The notes beneath the pieces were generated by a model, which was given only the letters and a program-made list of their open reading frames with translations, had not been told where the DNA came from and searched no databases. Shown piece by piece: positions 57,288-64,000 of a stretch of DNA of 64,000 bases. This DNA comes from Acetobacteraceae bacterium. Lineage in GTDB: Bacteria > Pseudomonadota > Alphaproteobacteria > Acetobacterales > Acetobacteraceae. The translations under genes and the position numbers were made by a program. How positions within the stretch are numbered: the stretch's first letter is position 1; every line of letters starts with the position of its first letter. The DNA lies in NCBI GenBank assembly GCA_030041375.1, contig JASHOA010000069.1:62001-126000 (forward strand). The letters run 5' to 3'.

Positions 57288-57773
57288 CTAACCAAGCAGC
57301 GCCCGGGCGCGGGCGATCATTGCCGTCGCTTGCGGGCGGAGCGAAAACCGCGCCAGATCCGCCTCTGCCGCCCACGCGAGTTCCGAGACATCCGAGCCGG
57401 GCCAGGCTTCGCCCCCGTTGTACCGAGCCCCGAAATCGAGGATCGTGTAGTGGAACCGAATGCGCCCGTCCGGCGCCCGGTGGATGCTGTCGAAATGGCC
57501 GACCAGCGTGAGCGGCCCGACCGCAAGCCCGGTCTCTTCTTGCAGCTCCCGGTGCGCGGCCTCTTCCGCCGTTTCGCCAAGCTCCTGCGCTCCGCCCGGA
57601 AGACTCCACTCCCCTTGCGCAGGCGCCTGCCCGCGGCGCACCAGCAGCACTGCACCCGGCTTCAGCACGATGATGCCGATGCCGATCAGCGGCCGGGAGG
57701 GATACTCGCGCCGGCCATCGTCGGCCCCGCCGCCGGCAGCGGACCTTCCGCTGGCAGCGGACCCTCCGTTCAC
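57288..57773 (-). CDS. Nudix hydrolase
   Basis: This pyrophosphohydrolase of nucleoside diphosphate derivatives has 161 residues. The full Nudix box is present: GGAQELGETAEEAAHRELQE followed by ETGL, near residue 60. The Nudix fold surrounds it (GIIVLKPGAVLLVRRGQAP, then SLP before the box). It may belong to the ADP-ribose or 8-oxo-GTP group; the substrate cannot be read. It overlaps the DUF4340 gene by four bases and is the last gene of that operon. Confidence 0.9.
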   Translation of the reverse strand: MNGGSAASGRSAAGGGADDGRREYPSRPLIGIGIIVLKPGAVLLVRRGQAPAQGEWSLPGGAQELGETAEEAAHRELQEETGLAVGPLTLVGHFDSIHRAPDGRIRFHYTILDFGARYNGGEAWPGSDVSELAWAAEADLARFSLRPQATAMIARARALLG

Positions 57774-58780
57774 GGCTTGGCCGGAGCAGCGCTCTTCACG
57801 AGATCGGCAAGCTTCGGCGCCAGTTCGCTTTCGCGCCAGTCCCCGAGCTGAAAGGCCCAGTTTCCGAATTTAGCGGCCAACGCCTTGGCGTCCTTCCCGC
57901 TCCCCGAGGCGGCAAAACGCGCCCAGAGATTCTTGCCGTCCAGTGCCAGCGTGGCCGTGACTTCCGTCCCGTCCTTGGTCGTGAACATTGCGCGGGCGAA
58001 TTCCTTGCCCGGCAGCGCCGGCCCCTCGCGGACATGCGAGAACGAGAGCGATTCGAGCGCCCGCCAGACGGACTCGAGCTTGTAGGGCTCGAGCGGCGGA
58101 TGATCTGCGGGCGAAAGGAGAGCCAGCTTGCCCTGCTTCGGCGCGAAATCGAGTTCTTCTTCCCCGCGCGTAACGCTGACACGCACAATCTGGTCGTGGC
58201 TGATATTGGCGAGGCTGTGATCGATCCACAGATCCGCCTCCCCATCGATCGCCAGCGGTCCTTGCGCAAGCCAGCTCTGATTTTCGCCTGGCCGGCGGAC
58301 ATATTCGGTCTCCGGGCTGTTGGCGGTGCTCGCGTAGCGCTGATTGCCGACGATCAGCGAGACGATCGGATGCCCGGAAGCATCGCTCACTTCCACAAGG
58401 CGTCCGCTGCTCCCGGCCTTGGTCGGATCGCTGACACCGAGGGTCGCGAATTCCGCCGGGTCCGAAGTGCGCGGGGCAACCTGGCGCAGCAACGCGAGGC
58501 CGGCCAGCACGCTGTGCACCTTGGTTGGCTCGACCGGGTAGAACCCGAGATCGGGCAGGCCCCACACGTCACCCTTGCGCTCGATCACGAATTTCTTCCC
58601 CGCGCTCGCGATTTCGATCCGCGCCGCCTTTTCGAGGCGTGGGGCAAGCCCCGGGAAGAAGAGCGGCGCAGTCGCCGGCTGCTGCCGCTCGGCCGGGCTT
58701 TGGTGCGGGCCGAAATACCAGCCCGCCACCAGCACAACGACGGCGACAACAGCCAGGATCGTGGAGGTGCGTGGTTTCAT
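57770..58780 (-). CDS. DUF4340 domain protein of a Gld-type ABC locus
   Basis: This membrane-anchored protein, 336 residues, has one N-terminal helix (TSTILAVVAVVVLVAGWYFG). A periplasmic part with beta repeats typical of DUF4340 follows (KFVIERKGDVWGLPDLGFYP, YVRRPGENQSWLAQGPLAI). It overlaps the GldG-like gene by ATGA. DUF4340 proteins usually accompany GldA/GldF/GldG ABC genes, as here. Their function outside gliding bacteria is not settled. Confidence 0.85.
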   Translation of the reverse strand: MKPRTSTILAVVAVVVLVAGWYFGPHQSPAERQQPATAPLFFPGLAPRLEKAARIEIASAGKKFVIERKGDVWGLPDLGFYPVEPTKVHSVLAGLALLRQVAPRTSDPAEFATLGVSDPTKAGSSGRLVEVSDASGHPIVSLIVGNQRYASTANSPETEYVRRPGENQSWLAQGPLAIDGEADLWIDHSLANISHDQIVRVSVTRGEEELDFAPKQGKLALLSPADHPPLEPYKLESVWRALESLSFSHVREGPALPGKEFARAMFTTKDGTEVTATLALDGKNLWARFAASGSGKDAKALAAKFGNWAFQLGDWRESELAPKLADLVKSAAPAKP

Positions 58781-60714
58781 GCGTGCGCGAGACGGCGCCG
58801 ACGCCCGCGATAGAGCGCGAGCACGATCGCGGCCAGCACCAGGATCAGGGGCACCAGCACGATGCAGAAAAGCCGAAGCTGGGTCTCGAGGTGCGTGATG
58901 TTGCGGTTGAGATCGAACTCCACTTGGCGAAGCTCCCGGCGCGTGTCGAGAATCTCCTGTTCGGCGGCCTTGATCGCCTGGGTCTGGGCGGCCGTCAGCA
59001 GCGCCTGCCCGCTGGCCCCAGCCGCCCCGGGGCCCGCCGCCGCGGTGCCATGGCGGAGTGCATTCAGTTTCTGCTCCGTTGCCGTCAGCCGCGCCTGCAA
59101 GGCAAGTTCGGTGCGCCGGAAGCGCGCCTGCGCCTCGTTCTGCATCGCCTGGATCAAGGTGAAGGGACGGTTCGGATCGCCACGGCCACGCAGCGTCAGC
59201 AACAGATCACCGCCGGCCAGCGAGCCCACGAGATTCGAGACAAGCGCGCCGTTGTCGCTGAACGGAGTGGCTTCCGGCTGGCCGAAGAAATCCTGCACCT
59301 GCACCCAGAACCGGTCGGCGAGAATGTCGGAATCCGCAACGACCACAAGATCCGCCGGCTCTTTCGTCGCGGCGATGTAGGGCTTGAGGTCGGCGGCCCG
59401 CTTGACACCCGCCGGCAACGGCGGCGGGCCCTTGAAGGCCGAATGCAGGATCCCGCGCACGCGCGCCGCGATAACCCGCGGCCCGCCCGAGGGCTTGAAC
59501 TCGGCCAGCAGCTTCGCCGGATCCGGATCCACACTCACCGCGCTCACCGGCAGCACCTCGGATTGCGCACTGGATTCCAAGAGCGGCGTAAAAGTGATGG
59601 GCGCCCCGGGTGCCTTCGCGATGAAGCCGGCCGAACCGACAGTGATCTGGCGGAGATCCGCGGTTGCCGGATCGGAACGTGAGATGCCACCCGTGATATT
59701 GAACCAGGCGATGTACGGCACGCCCTCGACCTCGGCCGAGCCGCTCTGCTGCACCACGACCGCTTCGCTCTCTTCGGTCACGATCTTCTTCGGCGAGTAC
59801 TCGATGCCCCAGGCCTTGAAGAGCGGCTCTAGATCCGAAGAGGTGTCGATCACGGGCATGCCGTTCGGGCCCGGCGTGGCCGCCTGTGCTTCGCTGCGCG
59901 GATCAACCACCACCATCAGCCGCCCGCCCCGCATCACGAACTGGTCGATCGCATACAGCGTCGGAAGTGACAGGTCCTGCGCCTGCGCCACCAGCAGCAC
60001 CTGGATTTTCGGATCGATCGCCTGCGCGGTCAGCGGCACCTGCTCGAGATGGAAATCCTTCTCGAGTTCGACCAGCGACATCCACGGACCACCCGGTTGC
60101 CCGGCCTGCCCCTGGCCCATCATCATCAACCGCGGATTGCCGAACAATGGCAGCGAGGACATCACGCCGACCACCGGCGGTTTCGGATGCGCAAGTTCGA
60201 GCACCAGCCGCGTCAGATCATATTCGAGGAATCGCTCGCGCGAGGGATCGAAGAACGGAATCGTCCGCTCGGTATTGATGAGATTGGTCCCGACCAGGCC
60301 AAAATAAACCTTGCTGCCGCCCTGCTCGAGCGGCACGCCGGTCAACCCGTAGCCAAGCGCTTCATCCTCGGTGCGGCTGAAGGGCAGCGGATCGAAGAAT
60401 TCGAGGTGGATTTTGCCACGCGCGCGGGCCGCATATTCGAGCAGCATGGCGCGCACCCGGTCGGCATATTCGCCGTACACCGGCAGGCGTGCGCCGAGTG
60501 TGCGCGAGTAGTAGAGACGAAGCGTGATCGGTTGCTCAAGGTCGGCAAGAATCGCCCGCGTGCCCTTGGAGAGGGTGTAGACGCTGCCGGCCGTGAAATC
60601 GAGATGCGCATTGGCGAAGCGCGTGCCGACGAACAGGTTGACGCCGATCGCGATCGCCGCCACCGCGATGACCGCAACCACCGACGACCAGAGGCGGCGG
60701 ACCGGCGCGCGCAT
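58777..60714 (-). CDS. GldG-like ABC-associated auxiliary protein
   Basis: This is a large periplasmic domain between two membrane helices, 645 residues. The N-terminal helix is VVAVIAVAAIAIGVNLFVG and the C-terminal one is CIVLVPLILVLAAIVLALY. The middle includes DPLPFSRTEDEALGYGLTGV and LMVVVDPRSEAQAATPG, matching the ABC-auxiliary family (GldG). A coiled-coil stretch with Gln/Glu repeats precedes the last helix. It overlaps the DUF4340 gene and stands four bases after the permease gene. Confidence 0.85.
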   Translation of the reverse strand: MRAPVRRLWSSVVAVIAVAAIAIGVNLFVGTRFANAHLDFTAGSVYTLSKGTRAILADLEQPITLRLYYSRTLGARLPVYGEYADRVRAMLLEYAARARGKIHLEFFDPLPFSRTEDEALGYGLTGVPLEQGGSKVYFGLVGTNLINTERTIPFFDPSRERFLEYDLTRLVLELAHPKPPVVGVMSSLPLFGNPRLMMMGQGQAGQPGGPWMSLVELEKDFHLEQVPLTAQAIDPKIQVLLVAQAQDLSLPTLYAIDQFVMRGGRLMVVVDPRSEAQAATPGPNGMPVIDTSSDLEPLFKAWGIEYSPKKIVTEESEAVVVQQSGSAEVEGVPYIAWFNITGGISRSDPATADLRQITVGSAGFIAKAPGAPITFTPLLESSAQSEVLPVSAVSVDPDPAKLLAEFKPSGGPRVIAARVRGILHSAFKGPPPLPAGVKRAADLKPYIAATKEPADLVVVADSDILADRFWVQVQDFFGQPEATPFSDNGALVSNLVGSLAGGDLLLTLRGRGDPNRPFTLIQAMQNEAQARFRRTELALQARLTATEQKLNALRHGTAAAGPGAAGASGQALLTAAQTQAIKAAEQEILDTRRELRQVEFDLNRNITHLETQLRLFCIVLVPLILVLAAIVLALYRGRRRRLAHA

Positions 60715-60718
60715 TCCC

Positions 60719-61450
60719 TCAGCTCGCCTTGCGGTGATCGACGACGATCACGTTCAAAAACAGCCAGAAGCAGATGAAGCTCGCAAAGAAGACGACATCC
60801 GAGAGGCTCAGCAGCCCCTGCGAGATGGCCCGGAACCGCTGGATCACCGAGAAGCCCCGGGCAATCGAGGCCAGCACGGGAAGGTTGCGGTCGAGGAAAT
60901 CGGTGACCACGGAATAGCCCGAGACGGCAAACACGAACGAGATGGCAACTCCGAGCACGAAGGCGATCACCTGGTTCTTGGTCATCGCGGAGGTCGCCGA
61001 GCCGACCGCGAGGAACGCCCCTGAGACCAGCACCCCTCCGAGATAGCCGGCGGCGATCACGCCGTTGTCGGGCGAACCCAGGATGTTCACCGTGATGACG
61101 AAAGGAAACGTCAGCGCCAGCGCGATGATGCAGAAGAGCCAGGCGGCAAGGAATTTGCCGATCACCGCCTCAGCGTCGGTGACGGGAAGAGTAAGCAGCA
61201 GCTCGATCGTGCCTAGGCGCCGCTCCTCGGCCCAGAGGCGCATGCTGATCGCGGGTACCAGGAGAAGAAACACCCAGGGCAGGAATTCGAAAAAGGGCAC
61301 GAGATCCGCCTGGCCGCGGGTGAAAAAGCCGCCGGCATTGAACGTCAGCACGCCTTGCAGCACGAGGAAAATGACGATGAAGACGGCAGCAACGGGCGTT
61401 GCAAAATAGCCGGCCAGCTCGCGCCCCGCGATCACGAAGATGTTACGCAT
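60719..61450 (-). CDS. ABC-2 type permease (GldF-like)
   Basis: This 243-residue integral membrane protein has about six hydrophobic segments. Family runs are RELAGYFATPVAAVFIVIFL near the start and ISMRLWAEERRLGTIELLLT in the middle, the usual ABC-2 permease pattern. It begins MRNIFVIAGREL. It overlaps the ATPase stop by one base (TGATG) and works with that ATPase to export or handle an unknown substrate. Confidence 0.88.
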   Translation of the reverse strand: MRNIFVIAGRELAGYFATPVAAVFIVIFLVLQGVLTFNAGGFFTRGQADLVPFFEFLPWVFLLLVPAISMRLWAEERRLGTIELLLTLPVTDAEAVIGKFLAAWLFCIIALALTFPFVITVNILGSPDNGVIAAGYLGGVLVSGAFLAVGSATSAMTKNQVIAFVLGVAISFVFAVSGYSVVTDFLDRNLPVLASIARGFSVIQRFRAISQGLLSLSDVVFFASFICFWLFLNVIVVDHRKAS

Positions 61451-62193
61451 CAGGCGGCCCGTGCGAGAACGGCGGGTCGTGTGATGGCGCGAAAAACCTC
61501 CTCGAGCCGCCCCGATGGATCGCGCGCGGCCAGTGCCGCCGGCGTATCGTCGGCGACGATCCGGCCAGCCGCGATGATGATCGCGCGCGTGCACACGGCC
61601 TCTACCTCTTCCAGAATGTGGGTGCTGATGACGATCGCCTTCTCCGGCGCCAAGCGCCGGATCAACGTCCGCACCTCGTGCTTCTGGTTAGGGTCGAGCC
61701 CGTCGGTCGGTTCATCGAGTACCAGCACGGGCGGGTCGTGCAGCAGCGCCTGGGCCAGCCCGACGCGCCGCTTGAAGCCCTTGGAGAGGGTCTCCACCGG
61801 CTGCAGCCGCACGCTTTGCAGCTCGGTCAAAGCGATCGCCGCGGCAACTCGGGAGGCAAGCTCCGAACCGCCATAGCCACGAATGCGCGCCGTGAAGCGA
61901 AGGAACCCCGCCACCGTCATCTCCGGATAGGTCGGCGCCCCTTCGGGCAGGAAGCCAAGCGCGCGCCGTGCTGGCACGGGCTCCGCCGCGACATCGTGCC
62001 CGGCGACCGCGGCACTGCCCGCGGTGGGTGTGACGAAGCCCGCCAGCATGCGCATGGTCGTGGTCTTGCCGGCGCCGTTCGGGCCGAGAAACCCCAGCAC
62101 CTCACCCCTCTCCACGTTGAAGGAGACATCGTCCACCGCGGTGAAGCCGCCGAACCGCTTGGTCAGGCCCCGAATCTCGATCAGCGCCGCCAC
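61450..62193 (-). CDS. ABC transporter ATPase (GldA-like)
   Basis: The 247-residue ATPase starts at a GTG, giving (M)AALIEIRGLTKRFGG, with AAGGGGGG upstream. It has Walker A GPNGAGKTTTMRM near residue 36, signature LSKGFKRRVGLAQALLH near 134, Walker B LVLDEPTDGLDPNQ, and the switch His in IVISTHILEE. It is the first gene of the four-gene Gld-type set. The intact longer frame before the GTG is only spacer sequence. Confidence 0.9.
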   Translation of the reverse strand: MAALIEIRGLTKRFGGFTAVDDVSFNVERGEVLGFLGPNGAGKTTTMRMLAGFVTPTAGSAAVAGHDVAAEPVPARRALGFLPEGAPTYPEMTVAGFLRFTARIRGYGGSELASRVAAAIALTELQSVRLQPVETLSKGFKRRVGLAQALLHDPPVLVLDEPTDGLDPNQKHEVRTLIRRLAPEKAIVISTHILEEVEAVCTRAIIIAAGRIVADDTPAALAARDPSGRLEEVFRAITRPAVLARAA

Positions 62194-62404
62194 GTCCCGG
62201 TTCCCCCCTTGGCCTCCCTCTGGCCTTCCATCGGGGATGTCCCTTGCCGGCCGGCCGTGCGGTCTAGCGGAATTTTCGCAGTTTGCAAGCAAGAGCCCGC
62301 TCGCCCGGGGCAGATTGCCGAGAGTTCACCACGATGCAATATGTTGCGAGTGCATGCGGCAGCGATTCCCGGCGGGCGCAATCGGCTTTATAGGACCCTC
62401 GCCA

Positions 62405-62674
62405 ATGACCGAGGCTCCCTCCTTCCTCGACTCCCGGTGCCGCCGCATCCTCTACCGCGCGACGCACCGTGGCACGGCCGAGTGTGATCACCTGATCGGC
62501 GGATTCGTCACCGCACGAGTGGCCGGCATGAATGAATCCGACCTCACCCAGCTCGAAGCACTCCTCGCGCTGCCCGACCCCGACCTTGTGGCCTGGGTGA
62601 GCGGCCAGCGGCCCATTCCGCCCGAGCATGACAAGCCGCTGCTCAGGGCAATGCGCGAGGCGGCCGCACGATGA
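62405..62674 (+). CDS. sdhE: Succinate dehydrogenase assembly factor SdhE
   Basis: SdhE helps insert covalent FAD into the succinate dehydrogenase flavoprotein. The 89-residue protein shows the family RGxxE motif as RATHRGTAECDHLIGGFV near residue 18. A helical part follows with TQLEALLALPDPDLVAWVSG. The ATG at 62405 begins MTEAPSFLDSRCRRILY. The stop overlaps the start of mfd by ATGA, a neighbour pair well known in alphaproteobacteria. Confidence 0.92.
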   Translation: MTEAPSFLDSRCRRILYRATHRGTAECDHLIGGFVTARVAGMNESDLTQLEALLALPDPDLVAWVSGQRPIPPEHDKPLLRAMREAAAR

Positions 62675-64000
62675 ACGCACTTCTCGTCTACGGCGCACCC
62701 GAGGGGTTCGATGCCACGCTCCTCGCCCGGCGGCGCGCGGAGCACGCCGGCACGGTGCTGCACGTGGCGCGCGACGATGCGCGCATGGCACGGATGGCTG
62801 AGGCACTCGCCATCGTCGCCCCGGAAATCGAATCCCTGCCGTTCCCGGCCTGGGACTGCCTGCCCTACGACCGGGTCTCGCCGAAGCCGGAGCTGGTTGC
62901 CGAGCGCGTGGCAACACTGGCGCGCCTGCTTGCCCCGCCGGCGAAACCGACCATCGTCCTCACCACCGTCAACGCGCTCGTGCAGCGGGTGCCGCCGCGC
63001 ACGGCCTTTCGCGGCCGAAGCTTCTCACTCGTTCCAGGCGGCCGCCTCGATACGAAGGCGCTCCTGGGCTTCCTCGAAAGCAACGGCTACGGCCGCAGCG
63101 CCACCGTCCTCGAGCCGGGCGAGTTCGCCGTGCGCGGCGGCATCATCGACCTCTTCCCTGCCGGCGCGGAAGAGCCGGTGCGGCTCGATCTGTTCGGCGA
63201 TCAGCTCGAGAGCCTGAAGCGTTTCGACCCGGCAACGCAGTTGAGCGGCGGCGCCATCACCTCGCTCGTCCTGCACCCGGTCTCGGAAGTGCCGCTCGAC
63301 AAGGCCGCAATCGCCCGCTTCCGCAGCGCCTGGCGCGAACGATTCGGCAATGCCGCCAGCTCCGATGCGCTCTATCTCGCCATCTCCGAGGGGCGCCGGC
63401 ACCCGGGCATGGAGCACTGGCTTCCGCTGTTCCACGAACATCTCGAAACGCTCCTCGATTACCTGCCTGACGCCTCGGTCTCCTTCGACCACCAGGCCGA
63501 AGAAGTACTGTCGGCGCGCTTCGAAATGATTGCCGATCATTACGAGGCGCGACGCACGGCCCCGCGCGACGGTGAAACCCCTTACCGCCCCCTGCCTCCC
63601 GATCTCCTCTACCTCGACCGACCCGGCTTCGAGGCCGTGCTGGCGTCCGCAAAGGTCTTCGCCTTCAGCCCCTACGCACGCCCCGACGGCGCTCCCGGCA
63701 TCGAAGCCGGGGGCCGGCCGGGCCCGCTCTTCACGCACGGCGGCGAACGCGCCGGCAGCGATATCTTCGCGCAACTCGCGGAAGCCGGGGCACGATGGGC
63801 GAGAGAGGGGAAAAAGCTGATCCTCGCCGCCTGGACCGAGGGCTCGCGCGAACGGCTTCTCCATCTTCTCTCCGAGCACGGGTTCGCGGGCGCTCGCCGC
63901 CTCGCACGCTGGCCGGAGATCGAAAGGCTCGACCCCGGCCAGCCCGGCCTCCTCGTGCTCGGGCTCGAACGCGGATTCGTGGCCGACGGGCTCGCGGTCG
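62671..64000 (+). CDS. mfd: Transcription-repair coupling factor Mfd, N-terminal part (runs off the window)
   Basis: Mfd removes stalled RNA polymerase from DNA lesions and recruits UvrA. The first 443 codons are present and open to the end of the window; the full family length is about 1,150. The UvrB-like N-terminal domain is recognised by LPFPAWDCLPYDRVSPKPEL near residue 51, LTTVNALVQRVPPR near 94, and EFAVRGGIIDLFPAGAEEPV near 151. The RNA polymerase interaction and translocase parts lie beyond the window. The ATG overlaps the sdhE stop. Confidence 0.95.
   Translation, partial: MNALLVYGAPEGFDATLLARRRAEHAGTVLHVARDDARMARMAEALAIVAPEIESLPFPAWDCLPYDRVSPKPELVAERVATLARLLAPPAKPTIVLTTVNALVQRVPPRTAFRGRSFSLVPGGRLDTKALLGFLESNGYGRSATVLEPGEFAVRGGIIDLFPAGAEEPVRLDLFGDQLESLKRFDPATQLSGGAITSLVLHPVSEVPLDKAAIARFRSAWRERFGNAASSDALYLAISEGRRHPGMEHWLPLFHEHLETLLDYLPDASVSFDHQAEEVLSARFEMIADHYEARRTAPRDGETPYRPLPPDLLYLDRPGFEAVLASAKVFAFSPYARPDGAPGIEAGGRPGPLFTHGGERAGSDIFAQLAEAGARWAREGKKLILAAWTEGSRERLLHLLSEHGFAGARRLARWPEIERLDPGQPGLLVLGLERGFVADGLAV

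Overview
This is a GC-rich window with densely packed genes in short operons, often overlapping by ATGA. It looks like an alphaproteobacterium, most likely from Rhodospirillales/Acetobacterales. Grounds for this are the carB-greA order, the hisS-prfA and rodZ-ispG couplings, sdhE overlapping mfd, a PtsP-type nitrogen phosphotransferase, TadE/TadG pilus proteins and many ABC importers for organic solutes. The taxon is an inference; no rRNA or tRNA gene was seen. Both ends cut genes: carB at the left and mfd at the right.

Layout. 1-3067: carB (3' part), greA, threonine ammonia-lyase. 3448-7876: a double cold-shock protein, a metallophosphoesterase with a start-codon problem, then an alkylation-repair cluster (ada, an Oxygenase-NA type dioxygenase, alkB). 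7893-11369 (minus): two TadE-like proteins, a TadG-like VWA protein, and an unrecognised internally duplicated protein. 11876-15463: one giant CydDC-type fused ABC exporter. 15630-19042: an MBL hydrolase, a luciferase-like monooxygenase, a DOPA-dioxygenase-family protein and an SDR. 19269-21556: prfA and hisS. 22366-23609: two convergent acetate/succinate transporter paralogues. 23795-28560 (minus): ispG, a RodZ-like protein, ptsP. 29346-34928: a sugar ABC importer with an Ldh2-family dehydrogenase. 35038-38291: a DHCW cupin and phosphoketolase. 38509-41712 (minus): a ureidoglycolate-lyase homologue with a PhnCDE-type importer. 43048-47019: a lipoprotein, a ureohydrolase plus DUF1989 pair, and parts of a polar amino-acid type importer. 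47045-50166 (minus): AcoA/AcoB/AcoC, a 2-oxo-acid dehydrogenase set. 50421-54003: an Rbs-type sugar importer. 54009-57773: kynureninase, a frameshifted IMPase/ADP-ribosylglycohydrolase fusion, a Nudix hydrolase. 57770-62193: a four-gene Gld-type ABC system. 62405-64000: sdhE and mfd.

The most unusual content is not a gene. Intergenic spaces carry a dense set of dispersed bipartite palindromic elements in three families. Family A has seven full copies of exactly 105 bp plus one half copy. Family B has three copies of exactly 132 bp, one with an extra tandem 72-bp half. Family C has one copy of 108 bp. All share one plan: a YTAG boundary, a first GC hairpin, a T-rich spacer resembling CTCTTTATTT, a second hairpin, and in most copies a CTAG at the far end. 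In four cases the boundary TAG or CTA is itself the stop codon of the adjoining gene, so the element sits exactly at the gene's end and places a terminator-like hairpin right after it. One element has been read into the ada gene and supplies its last residues. Families A and B each show a covarying stem pair, and some elements abut end to end at a shared CTAG.
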